Below, in pieces: positions 1 through 7,729 of a stretch of DNA of 54,403 nt (positions are counted from its first letter, which is position 1; every line of letters begins with the position of its first letter). The stretch comes from Paenibacillus sabuli (GTDB lineage: Bacteria; Bacillota; Bacilli; Paenibacillales; Paenibacillaceae). The position numbers and the translations under genes were made by a program. Location of the stretch: NCBI RefSeq assembly GCF_014705605.1, contig NZ_JACXIZ010000005.1, positions 1 through 54,403 on the forward strand, read 5' to 3'. The notes under the pieces are model-generated. The model worked only from the letters and a program-made list of their open reading frames with translations. It had not been told where the DNA came from and searched no databases.

Positions 1-400
1 AGTCGAGATGCGGCAGATGGCGGAAATAAGCGCAAAATGTGAGGCTACTGAGTCGAGATGCGGCAGATGGCGGAAATAAGCGCAAAATGTGAGGCTACTG
101 AGCCGAAATGCGGCAGATGGCGGAAATAAGCGCAAAATGTGAGGCTACTGAGCCGAGATGCGGTAGATGGCGGAAATAAGCGCAAAATGCGAGGCTACTG
201 AGTCGAGATGCGGCAGATGGCGGAAATAAGCGCAAAATGTGAGGCTACTGAGCCGAGATGCGGCAGATGGCGGAAATAAGCGCAAAATGCGAGGCTGCTG
301 AGCCGAAATGCGGCAGATGGCGGAAATAAGCGCAAAATGCGAGGCTACTGAGTCGAGATGCGGTAGATGGCGGAAATAAGCGCAAAATGCGAGGCTGCTG
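1..400. repeat. 50-bp tandem repeat array, 8 copies, open at left edge
   Basis: Eight head-to-tail units of exactly 50 bp start at 1, 51, 101, 151, 201, 251, 301 and 351. Each contains GCGGCAGATGGCGGAAATAA followed by GCGCAAAATG. Units differ at only five internal positions (3, 7, 14, 40 and 47), and every difference is a transition. The array breaks off at 400 and reaches the left edge, so the true copy number is unknown. The period is not a multiple of three and the array lies upstream of the FG-GAP gene's ribosome site, so it is not read as coding. Confidence 0.97.
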
Positions 401-498
401 GAGGGTGTCGCAGGCCGCCCGAAGCCCGCTGCTGTCCGCAGCCGGTGGGTCCGAGCGGCCAATTGCCGGCGCCCGCCCGCAAGAGAGAGGTGCGAAAT

Positions 499-1752
499 AT
501 GGCAACGAAACAAACGGCAGAACCGGCGCTGCTGCGGATGCTCGATATCCGCGCGGCGGGAGCGCGCTGCCGCATGCTGCTCGGCGATCTTAATGGAGAC
601 GGCCGCATGGAGCTGGTGCTGATTCAGGCGGATGGCGGTATCGACGATCGCTATGTGCCGCATCAGGTGCAATGCGCGACCGCCTACAATCTGGAGGGCG
701 AGCTGCTCTGGCAGCGCGGGACGCCTGACCCGAAGGCCGGCGGACCGGGCTCGGACTATCCGGCGCAGCTCTATGATCTCGACGGCGACGGCTGCTGCGA
801 GCTGGTATGCGTCATGGACAAGCGCTTGCTTGTGCTCGACGGCAAGACCGGCGAGGTGCGGGAGGCCCGTCCGCTGCCGGACCCGTCGGCGCATGATTGC
901 ATCGTGCTGGCCGATCTGAGCGGGCAGGGTCGCCCGCGCGACATCCTGCTCAAGGACCGCTACCGCCGCATGTGGGCGCTGGACGCAGACTTCCGCTTGC
1001 TGTGGCGGCACGAGGGCAACCTCGGCCACTATCCGTGGGCGATCGATCTCGACGGCGACGGTCGCGACGAGGTGATGGCGGGCTACGACCTGCTCGGAGC
1101 GGATGGCCGGGTGCGCTGGTCCTGCCGCGATCTTGATGAGCATGCGGATTGCATCTGGGCAGGGGACTTGGCGGGCAACGGGCAGACGCAGCTCGTCATC
1201 GGCGGCAGCGTTACTGTCGCCTACGACGCCGAGGGGCACGAGCTGTGGCGCTACGACGGTTCGATCGAGTCCCAGCATATCGCGCTTGGCCGCTTCCGCC
1301 CCGAGCCGCCGGGTTTGCAGGTAGCGGGTCTGGATAGGATCGTACGCGGCGGTCCGAACGGCGGGCGCGACGGCATCTTCCTGCTCGGCAGCGACGGCCG
1401 CGAGCTGTGGAAGGAAGATCGGCGCACGCCGGGCTGGCTGACTATCATCGAGACGGTGCGCGGCTGGGACGGCGGCGAAGCGGATCACATCCTCGCGTAC
1501 CGCCGCGGCGGAGGCGAACTGCCTGCGCTGCTGGACGGCGAGGGCCGGGCGGTCTGCAGCTTCCCGCGCGACGGCTATGTGCAGCACGGCGATCTGACCG
1601 GAGGCGGGCGCACCCATGTGCTCGTCTACGGCGAGGGCGAGGTCGCGATCTACGCTGCCGTGCCGGGCGAGCTGATCGCCGCCAGGCCGGGCGTGCCGCT
1701 GGCGCAGACGAAGCGGCTGTATAATGCGACGCTGTATCCGGGCGGGGAATAA
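499..1752 (+). CDS. cytosolic FG-GAP/VCBS beta-propeller protein (417 aa)
   Basis: Start chosen at ATG 499 behind the purine-rich ribosome site GAGAGAGG (483-490). An in-frame ATG at 367 lies inside the repeat array and has no such site. Calcium-loop motifs of the FG-GAP/VCBS type recur: DLNGDGRMEL near residue 30, DLDGDGCCEL near 93 and DLDGDGRDEV near 183, which points to a multi-bladed beta-propeller. There is no signal peptide or membrane segment, so it should be cytoplasmic, whereas most FG-GAP proteins are exported. The protein is clearly related to the C-terminal two thirds of the protein at 32907-34931: both have an L[LI]KDRYxRxWA segment followed by a calcium loop. The family resembles the propellers of family 11 rhamnogalacturonan lyases, but I see no evidence of catalysis. 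Role unknown; sugar binding or processing is an inference from the neighbourhood. Confidence 0.85.
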   Translation: MATKQTAEPALLRMLDIRAAGARCRMLLGDLNGDGRMELVLIQADGGIDDRYVPHQVQCATAYNLEGELLWQRGTPDPKAGGPGSDYPAQLYDLDGDGCCELVCVMDKRLLVLDGKTGEVREARPLPDPSAHDCIVLADLSGQGRPRDILLKDRYRRMWALDADFRLLWRHEGNLGHYPWAIDLDGDGRDEVMAGYDLLGADGRVRWSCRDLDEHADCIWAGDLAGNGQTQLVIGGSVTVAYDAEGHELWRYDGSIESQHIALGRFRPEPPGLQVAGLDRIVRGGPNGGRDGIFLLGSDGRELWKEDRRTPGWLTIIETVRGWDGGEADHILAYRRGGGELPALLDGEGRAVCSFPRDGYVQHGDLTGGGRTHVLVYGEGEVAIYAAVPGELIAARPGVPLAQTKRLYNATLYPGGE

Positions 1753-1778
1753 ACCGTCTTGCTCGCGAAGCTCGTGAC

Positions 1779-1821
1779 AAAAAGACCGCCTCGCAGAAAT
1801 GCGCAAAAGAGGCGGCTTTTT
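1779..1821. terminator. bidirectional rho-independent terminator
   Basis: Arms CCGCCTC (1786-1792) and GAGGCGG (1809-1815) enclose a 16-nt loop. An A-run precedes the stem and a T-run follows it. It can therefore end both the rightward FG-GAP gene and the leftward VOC gene, which converge here. Confidence 0.85.
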
Positions 1822-1828
1822 GATTGGA

Positions 1829-2281
1829 TTAGTGTTGGCCCAGTTGCTCCGCCAGTCCGATCAAGAGGCCGTCCTTGCCGCGAATGTAGCAGAGTCGATA
1901 GGCCTGCTCGTACTGCACCACTTCGCCGACGAGCTGCGCCCCGTGCTTCATCAGTCTGGCCACCAGTTCGTCAATGTCTGCAACGGTGAACATGACGCGC
2001 AAGTAGCCCAGGGCATTAACAGGAGCATCTCGGTGATCGGATACGGCCGGAGGCGTGAGGAAGCGCGAAAGTTCAAGTCGGCTATGGCCATCGGGGGTCG
2101 CCATCATCGCAATCTCGACACACTGCGTACCAAGTCCGGTCACGCGTCCGGCCCATTCCCCTTCGACAGTGGTCCGACCTTCAAGCTTCAAGCCGATCTC
2201 CTCGAAAAATGCGATGGACTCCTCCATGGATTCGACCACGATACCGACATTGTCCATTCTTAGCAATTTGTTGTTTGCCAT
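1829..2281 (-). CDS. VOC-family (glyoxalase/bleomycin-resistance-like) protein (150 aa)
   Basis: A single vicinal-oxygen-chelate protein. It opens with a first beta-alpha-beta-beta-beta module (LLRMDNVGIVVESMEESIAF) and has a second module around NALGYLRVMFTVADIDELVA, ending in IRGKDGLLIGLAEQLG. Members are metal-dependent lyases, isomerases, dioxygenases or drug-binding proteins, and the substrate cannot be read from sequence. Start set at ATG 2281 because AGAGGAG lies 9 nt upstream; a 32-codon in-frame extension upstream has no ribosome site. It is alone on this strand, convergent with the FG-GAP gene and divergent from the regulator at 2460. Confidence 0.85.
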   Translation of the reverse strand: MANNKLLRMDNVGIVVESMEESIAFFEEIGLKLEGRTTVEGEWAGRVTGLGTQCVEIAMMATPDGHSRLELSRFLTPPAVSDHRDAPVNALGYLRVMFTVADIDELVARLMKHGAQLVGEVVQYEQAYRLCYIRGKDGLLIGLAEQLGQH

Positions 2282-2392
2282 TGGTTTCATCTCCTCTAGG
2301 TGTGAATTTTTCTCATAAGGGATTCGGGCTAGAAATGCGAGTCCCTTCCGACTCGAAACAACCGTATTCCGTCGCACGTGGCACAGTTGCAG

Positions 2393-2422
2393 TTGTCCTT
2401 CTTCGTCAAGAGCCGTTATAAT
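2393..2422 (+). promoter_or_regulatory. predicted sigma-A promoter of the regulator gene at 2460
   Basis: TTGTCC at 2393-2398, an 18-bp spacer, and a consensus TATAAT at 2417-2422. The start codon follows 38 bp later behind AAAGGAAG. Confidence 0.7.
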
Positions 2423-2459
2423 GAGGGCATCCTATGAATGCAAAGGAAGCGCATAAACG

Positions 2460-3812
2460 ATGACCGATGGGGACAATCAAATCGCGATCGGGCTGATCGG
2501 CCCGGAGGCGATGCTTGGCAAGGTGCTGCGGGTGATCAGCGATTTTCCGTCGTTCCGGCCGGTGACAGCGGCAGCCGATACCGCCGAGCAGGCGGCGGAG
2601 GCGGCGCAGCGCCTGCTGCCCGACGTGGAGGTGCTGATGCTGACCGGACCGGGCCTGCTTCACCCGGCGATCAAGGAAATGCAGCCGGAGCGCAAGCCGA
2701 TCCACGTAATTCCGCTGACCGACACGGGATTTTTGCGAGCGTTCTATCAATTGCAGGTGCTGGCGGGCGTGGCACCGAGCGAGGAAGCCGCCTATAGCAT
2801 AGATTCGCTGGCGAGCTCGGCGCTGGACAAGCTGACAGCGGAGCTCGACGAGCGTCAAGCGTCGTTCATTCGCTACGATCAGGCGCTGCATCCGGGCGCG
2901 GCGGCGCTGGTCGAATTCCACGAAAGGCACTATCGCAGCGGGCGCAGCCGCGGCGCGCTGACCGCGGAGCACCAGGTGATGGAGATTCTCGGGGCGCGCG
3001 GCGTGCCGTGCGGGTGGATCACGCCTTCGTCGCAAAACATCGTCGTCGCGCTGGAACGGGCCCTGCTCTCGACCGAGACGCGGCGCGGCATTGAGGCGCA
3101 GATTGTGGTCGGCATGCTCAACGTCGACGACTTTGGCAAGCAGCTCGAGCGCCACAGCTCGGAGCACGAGATCCAGCGCTTCAAGCTGGACGTGCATCGC
3201 ACGCTGATCGACTACGTCGAATCGCTGGACGGCTATCTCATTCATCTGGGCAGCGACGACTATCTGTTCTTCACAACGCGCGGCATCTTCGAGCGCGAGA
3301 CCGGCGGCTACAAGAGCGTGCCGCTGGCACGGGAGATCAGCCGCACACTCGACTTGTCGCTAAGCATGGGCATCGGCTTTGGCCGTAGCGCCAACGAAGC
3401 GGGCACGCACGCCCGGCTCGCGCTGCGCCATGCCAAGGAAGCGGGCGGCAACGCCTGCTTCATCGTGCGCGAGGACAAGACGCGGATCGGCCCGCTGGAG
3501 ATGACCGACCCGATCCAGGTCAGCCTCTCGCTCACCGACAGCGAGCTGCTGCGCAGCACCGAGGACGCGGGCATGACCTCGGCTTATCTGAGCCGGCTGC
3601 TGCATCACGTCGGGCGGACTGGCCGGCTCGAGTACGAGGTTCACGAGCTGTCCGAGGTGCTCGATGTGACGGTGCGCAGCACCCACCGGCTCGTGCAGCA
3701 GTGGACCGACCACGGGCTGGTGCGCGTCGCCGGATACGTGAAGGTCCCGAAGGGTCGGCCGAAGCAGGTTTTTCGCCTGAGCTTTTTGGAGACGTACGAA
3801 GGCGGCCGCTAG
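2460..3812 (+). CDS. transcriptional regulator with degenerate GGDEF-like domain and C-terminal winged helix (450 aa)
   Basis: Three parts are visible. Residues 1-130 look like an alpha/beta receiver-like or ligand domain (IAIGLIGPEAMLGKVL...). Residues about 210-340 resemble a nucleotide cyclase/GGDEF fold: VVGMLNVDDFGKQLERHSSE, then LIHLGSDDYLFF where diguanylate cyclases have GG[DE]EF, then LSMGIGFGRSANEAGTHARL and ALRHAKEAGGNACF. Residues about 375-430 form a winged helix (SEVLDVTVRSTHRLVQQWTD, then PKGRPKQVFRLS). Known biology: intact GGDEF makes cyclic di-GMP and degenerate versions bind nucleotides. I infer a cytosolic ligand-responsive regulator. It is monocistronic, with its own promoter and terminator. 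Target unknown. Confidence 0.75.
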   Translation: MTDGDNQIAIGLIGPEAMLGKVLRVISDFPSFRPVTAAADTAEQAAEAAQRLLPDVEVLMLTGPGLLHPAIKEMQPERKPIHVIPLTDTGFLRAFYQLQVLAGVAPSEEAAYSIDSLASSALDKLTAELDERQASFIRYDQALHPGAAALVEFHERHYRSGRSRGALTAEHQVMEILGARGVPCGWITPSSQNIVVALERALLSTETRRGIEAQIVVGMLNVDDFGKQLERHSSEHEIQRFKLDVHRTLIDYVESLDGYLIHLGSDDYLFFTTRGIFERETGGYKSVPLAREISRTLDLSLSMGIGFGRSANEAGTHARLALRHAKEAGGNACFIVREDKTRIGPLEMTDPIQVSLSLTDSELLRSTEDAGMTSAYLSRLLHHVGRTGRLEYEVHELSEVLDVTVRSTHRLVQQWTDHGLVRVAGYVKVPKGRPKQVFRLSFLETYEGGR

Positions 3813-3827
3813 CGGCCGCCTGATTTT
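3800..3827 (+). terminator. GC-rich palindromic terminator overlapping the stop codon
   Basis: A perfect 22-bp palindrome at 3800-3821 (left half AGGCGGCCGCT) has the regulator's TAG stop at its centre and is followed by TGATTTT. The T-run is short, so termination efficiency is uncertain. Confidence 0.6.
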
Positions 3828-4080
3828 GTGATGGCAGTGCGGCTGCCCGGACCGCGGGGGCGGGCACGCTGCACCGAAAGCGCGCCGATACGGGCGGGGT
3901 GGCGGCCGTGCGGCACAGAAAACGGCGGCATTCAGGGGCCATGGGGGCTGGCGCCCGTACGGGTGCCGCGGGCAGACACGAGGCACAGCTAGCGGCGACA
4001 TAATCAGAGGACCGCGGAGCAGATAGGTGCTGTATGGCCGGCGGTAGTTGGAAGGGACAACCTGCGTTGCTTGGTGCGCA

Positions 4081-4221
4081 GCTCTAACGGACACCAGCGC
4101 CGCTTAGCGGTCATTTTCGTCACCTGGACCGCCCCTTATCCCCGCTAAGCGTCGCTCATGACCGTTACACGGCGAAGGGATCCGAAAAACGGCGCTAAGC
4201 GTTTCTCTTGATCGTTAGAGC
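4081..4221. repeat. fold-back intergenic repeat with GCTAAGCG cores
   Basis: In the gene-free stretch 3830-4469, GCTCTAACGGACACCAGCGC (from 4081, running on to CGCTTAGCGG) is an imperfect inverted match of GGCGCTAAGC...GATCGTTAGAGC (4191-4221). A third related copy, CCGCTAAGCGTCGCTCATGA, lies at 4142. It resembles a small non-coding mobile or intergenic repeat. I see nothing convincing in the rest of 3830-4469. Confidence 0.55.
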
Positions 4222-4469
4222 CGCTTGCGCCCGCACTGCGAGTTCGCTCACGAGCCGAATCACGACTCTGCTACTCATGAAGGCAGGTCGGATCGACCTC
4301 GTTCGGCTTACCCGCGGACGATGTCCGCTCGTTTTGAGCGGGCAGCGATACGGGGCGGCGACTTTGGGACCAGGTTAGTGGCCGGCCGTGCGCCGGTCCG
4401 TGTGCGGAATTGCCGTCGTGCGTGGCGGATCCGGGCGATCGTAGTTGAGACAGGCCAAGGGCACACCGT

Positions 4470-5732
4470 CTAGAGCAGCGTATCCGCCAGCAAGAAGACG
4501 TTGAGCGCAATGATCACCCCGGCGATGCACCAGGCAATCGCCGTCGTCCACGGACGGTTGACGAGCGGGCCCATCAGCCGACGGTCGCTCGTGAACAGGA
4601 TCAGCGGCACGAGCGCAAAGGCGATGCCGAAGGAAAGCACGATCTGACTGCCGACAAGTGCCTTGGTCGGATTGAGGCCGAGCAGAATAATGACCAGCGG
4701 CGGCGCCATCGTGATGACGCGCCTCAGATAGATCGGAATGCGTCTGCGAATATAGCCCTGCATGATGATGTCGCCGGACATCGTGCCGACGGACGAGCTC
4801 GACAGACCGGCGGACAGCAGCCCGATGCCGAACAGCGCCGCAGCGAATGGACCGAGCAATGCGCCGAACTGGCCGAACGCGACCCCCAGATCGTCGACGC
4901 GCAGGCCGGACTGATGAAAAAGCGCCGCCGAGACGACGAGCATGCTGGCGTTGATGCCGCCGGCGATCACCATTGCGATCAGCACGTCGGCGGTTTCGAA
5001 GCGATAGATGGTCCGACGCTCGCGGTCATCGGCGCCGACGATGCGACGCTGCGTCAGCGCCGAATGCAGGTAGATCGCATGCGGCATTACGGTGGCGCCG
5101 AGCATGCCCGCCGCCAGCAGCAGACTGTCTGTGCCCTCGAAGCGCGGCACGAGCAGTCCGCGCAGCAGCGGACCGGCCTCCGGACTGGCATAGAACACCT
5201 GGATGGCGAAGGCGATCACGACGACGAAGATCATGCCGGCAATCACGGCCTCGAGATGGCGTACGCCGCGCCGCTGCAGCTCCAGGATGGCAAATGAGCC
5301 CGCCGCCGCCAGCAGGGCGGCCCATACCATCGGCAGTCCGAAGAGCAGATGCAGGCCGAGCGCGGCTCCGATGAATTCGGCCAGATCGGTCGCCATCACG
5401 ACCAGCTCGGCCTGCACCCATAGCAGCACTGCGATCGGCGTCGCGTAGCGGGCGCGGCATAGCTCGGGCAGATTGCGTCCGGTGGCGATGCCGAGCTTGG
5501 CGCTCAGGAGCTGGATCAGCACGGCCATCAGATTGGCGGCGAGGATGACCCAGAGCAGCTTGTAGCCGTACGCCGACCCGGCGGCAATATTGGTCGCGTA
5601 ATTGCCCGGATCGATATAGGCGACGGCTGCGACGAACGCCGGGCCGAGAAAGGGAAGCAGCCTGCGGAGCCCCTTGACGCTGCCCTGCAGCGCACCGGAG
5701 GCAGCGAGTTGTTCACGCGTTGCGGTCTCCAT
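4470..5732 (-). CDS. mntH: Nramp-family divalent metal (Mn2+/Fe2+) transporter
   Basis: A proton-coupled importer of manganese or iron in the cytoplasmic membrane. The two Nramp metal-site signatures are intact: DPGN at residues 41-44 in the first membrane helix and MPH near 214-216 in the sixth (GATVMPHAIYLHS). The 420 residues hold about eleven hydrophobic segments, as expected for the family. Start at ATG 5732 with GAGGTGATGAAAC just upstream. It is a single gene with a long intergenic region before it. A possible MntR-like site about 100 bp upstream is listed separately. Family is certain; metal preference is inferred. Confidence 0.93.
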   Translation of the reverse strand: METATREQLAASGALQGSVKGLRRLLPFLGPAFVAAVAYIDPGNYATNIAAGSAYGYKLLWVILAANLMAVLIQLLSAKLGIATGRNLPELCRARYATPIAVLLWVQAELVVMATDLAEFIGAALGLHLLFGLPMVWAALLAAAGSFAILELQRRGVRHLEAVIAGMIFVVVIAFAIQVFYASPEAGPLLRGLLVPRFEGTDSLLLAAGMLGATVMPHAIYLHSALTQRRIVGADDRERRTIYRFETADVLIAMVIAGGINASMLVVSAALFHQSGLRVDDLGVAFGQFGALLGPFAAALFGIGLLSAGLSSSSVGTMSGDIIMQGYIRRRIPIYLRRVITMAPPLVIILLGLNPTKALVGSQIVLSFGIAFALVPLILFTSDRRLMGPLVNRPWTTAIAWCIAGVIIALNVFLLADTLL

Positions 5733-5826
5733 GTTTCATCACCTCATCACAATTGAAATTTGAACGACCTTGCCATCGTGCTGGATAAGCTCCGGAGGAC
5801 ACAGAACGGCGATCTTTAGATGCAGG

Positions 5827-5844
5827 CGTCTCTTTCATGCAAAT
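5827..5844 (-). promoter_or_regulatory. possible MntR-like operator upstream of mntH
   Basis: On the reverse strand the sequence reads ATTTGCATGAAAGAGACG. It vaguely resembles the TTTGC-N-AA/GGAAAC arrangement of Bacillus MntR boxes and lies about 100 bp before mntH. This is recalled similarity only, not a scored match. Confidence 0.25.
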
Positions 5845-5984
5845 GAATGATTGGAATACAGGGGTTATTTGAAGCTTGAAATTGCCCTCCGGAATAAAAA
5901 TTGCCCCAAGGAAACTTTATTGTTGTGATGCCAATTATATGCCCGCAGGCAGGAAAATGTCAATGCAAAATCGGGAACCGTGAA

Positions 5985-6248
5985 AAGCCCAAAAGGAAGC
6001 AGTGCATACGCGTAAATGGAACCGTGAAAGACCCAAGAGGACGTAGTGAAAACGTGCAAATGAGACCGTGAAATGCACAAGCGGAAGCAGGGAAAATGCA
6101 CAAGCAGGATCATGAAAGTGAGCAAGAAAAAACACTGGAAATGATTAAGAGGAAGTAGTGGAGGCGCACAAGCGGAAGCAGCGGAAATGCGCAAGCGGAA
6201 GCAGTGGAAGCGCACAAGCCGACGCAGTGGAAATGCGCAGCGGTGGCC
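5985..6248. repeat. degenerate 20-25-bp repeats (GCGCAAGCGGAAGCAGTGGAA type)
   Basis: Loose tandem copies of a motif such as GCACAAGCGGAAGCAG or GCGCAAGCGGAAGCAG, separated by TGGAA or GGAAAT. Copies are sharpest at 6165-6245 and more worn towards 5985 (ACCGTGAAAGACCCAAGAGG). The GCGGAAAT...GCGCAA core also occurs in the 50-bp array at 1-400, so the two may share an origin. Reverse-strand open frames here are products of the repeat. Confidence 0.7.
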
Positions 6249-6304
6249 GGAAGAGGTGCCGCTTGTCTGAACGGAACATGCGGGATGGTCATGAACTGCT
6301 CGTG

Positions 6305-6500
6305 CGCGCTAGCAGTTGTCAGCGTGCTTAATTCGGATAATTTGAATGTTTTTTAGCGCTAACGGTTGCAGGGGAGCTTAATTCGTCAAATTTATGTGGT
6401 TTTGAGTGAATTTGGTGAAATAGCCACTGGTGCAACCGTTAAAATTTACAAGAGGCGGATTCGCGCAACATAACCTCGATGGCAACCGTTAGCTCGGAGT
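6305..6500. repeat. AACGGTTGC repeats, two direct and two inverted
   Basis: GCTAGCAGTTGTCAGCGTGC followed by TTAATTCG (6309 on) and GCTAACGGTTGCAGGGGAGC followed by TTAATTCG (6358 on) are direct copies. TGCAACCGTTAAAATTTAC (near 6431) and GGCAACCGTTAGCTCGG (near 6481) carry the core inverted. The arrangement could fold back. It fills the gap before the promoter at 6623. Confidence 0.6.
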
Positions 6501-6622
6501 TCTAAGGCAGCCTGCATGTTCACACCGACCTTGCATGTACAAACTTTCTTAGCGAAGGGGATACCGGTGCAAGGGTCGCAGGACGAGATATAGCGACGCC
6601 CATTTATGGACGATTAAAAGAT

Positions 6623-6652
6623 TTGTCTTTTATTAGTCAGGGGCGTTATGAT
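6623..6652 (+). promoter_or_regulatory. predicted promoter of the SDR-aldolase-serine dehydratase operon
   Basis: TTGTCT (6623-6628), an 18-bp spacer and TATGAT (6647-6652). The ATG at 6710 follows with GAAGGAG at 6694-6700, which argues against the longer open frame that begins inside this promoter. Confidence 0.6.
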
Positions 6653-6709
6653 GAGTGCAGATTGATGCAAATGGAAAACCGACAAAACCATGTGAAGGAG
6701 TCTGACTGC

Positions 6710-7729
6710 ATGCTGCAAACATTGGAAGATCTCGACCGCTTGATGGTGCGGCCCTCGCCCGCACTGATTGACATGATGAAGGAGCTGGACGGCGATATCA
6801 TGCTGCTCGGCGTTGGCGGCAAGATGGGCCCGAGTCTGGCGAAGCTGGCGCTCAAGGCGATTGAGCTGGCTGGCGTGCAAAAGCAGGTGTACGGCGTGTC
6901 CCGCTTTTCCGAGGCTGGGCTGAAAGAAGAGCTGGAGAGCTGCGGCGTGAAGACGATCGCCTGCGATCTGCTCGATGATGCGGCGCTGGACGCGCTGCCT
7001 GACGTCAAAAACATTATTTATGCCGCCGGCACCAAATTCGGCACGACCGGCCGCGAATATTTCACCTGGGCGATGAATGCCTATCTGCCCGGCCGCGTGG
7101 CGCAGAAGTTCCGCAACTCGCGCATCGTCGCGTTCTCGACTGGCAATGTGTACCCGCTGACCCCTGTGAAGCATGGCGGCGCTTCGGAGAGCATGACGCC
7201 GGGCCCGATCGGCGAATATGCGGCCTCCTGCCTCGGCCGCGAGCGCATCTTCGAGCATTTCAGCCACAAAAACGGCACCCCGGTGCTGATCTACCGGCTC
7301 AACTATGCGATCGACCTGCGCTACGGCGTGCTGCTGGAGCTGGCCAAGTCGGTGCAAGCCGGCAAGCCGATCGACGTGTCGATGGGTCACTTCAACTGCA
7401 TCTGGCAGGGCGACGCCAACGATATCGCGCTGCGTGCCCTGGCGCACACCTCGAGCCCGCCCAATTTGCTCAATGTCACCGGGCCGGAGACGGTATCCGT
7501 GCGCTATGCGGCGACGGAGCTCGGACGGCGGCTCGGCAAGGAGCCGGTCTTCGAGGGCGTAGAGTCGGATACGGCGCTACTCTCGAATGCCTCGAAAGTG
7601 ATGCAGCTGATGGGCTACCCGAGCGTCTCGCTGCTGCAGATGATCGACTGGACGGCGCAATGGCTGGCGAGCGGAGGCAAGCTGATCGACAAGCCGACGC
7701 ATTTCCAGGAACGGGAGGGGAAATTCTGA
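6710..7729 (+). CDS. extended-SDR/NAD-dependent epimerase-like protein lacking the catalytic lysine (339 aa)
   Basis: A Rossmann fold opens with DIMLLGVGGKMGPSLA (glycine motif at residues 34-40), continues with an acidic strand end (IACDLLDD) and NIIYAAGTKFG, and has AFSTGNVYP, all typical of extended short-chain dehydrogenases. The active-site tyrosine is at Y170, but the usual YxxxK reads YAASC, so C174 replaces the lysine. Oxidoreductase or epimerase chemistry may be altered or lost. Start at ATG 6710 rests on GAAGGAG with 9-nt spacing. It is first in an operon: its stop overlaps the start of the DapA-like gene (TGATG at 7727-7731), so the two products probably act together. The substrate is likely sugar-derived, by inference. 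Confidence 0.85.
   Translation: MLQTLEDLDRLMVRPSPALIDMMKELDGDIMLLGVGGKMGPSLAKLALKAIELAGVQKQVYGVSRFSEAGLKEELESCGVKTIACDLLDDAALDALPDVKNIIYAAGTKFGTTGREYFTWAMNAYLPGRVAQKFRNSRIVAFSTGNVYPLTPVKHGGASESMTPGPIGEYAASCLGRERIFEHFSHKNGTPVLIYRLNYAIDLRYGVLLELAKSVQAGKPIDVSMGHFNCIWQGDANDIALRALAHTSSPPNLLNVTGPETVSVRYAATELGRRLGKEPVFEGVESDTALLSNASKVMQLMGYPSVSLLQMIDWTAQWLASGGKLIDKPTHFQEREGKF

Noticed and set aside
1-400. CRISPR array
   Set aside because: The whole 50-bp unit is conserved with no unique spacers and no cas genes nearby.
367-498. N-terminal extension of the FG-GAP gene into the repeat
   Set aside because: The ATG at 367 is inside the tandem array with no ribosome site; GAGAGAGG supports ATG 499.
145-1806. 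553-codon reverse-strand open frame
   Set aside because: It lies opposite the FG-GAP gene and the repeat array and has the Arg/Ala/His-rich composition of a GC-rich antisense frame.
3360-4094. 244-codon reverse open frame reaching into the 3.8-4.1 kb gap
   Set aside because: Mostly antisense to the regulator gene; no motif, ribosome site or promoter was seen.
4225-4473. 82-codon forward open frame before mntH
   Set aside because: No ribosome site, no recognisable domain, and low-complexity GC-rich composition.
5865-6215. 116-codon reverse open frame
   Set aside because: Its periodic Cys/Phe/Leu content simply reflects the degenerate DNA repeat.
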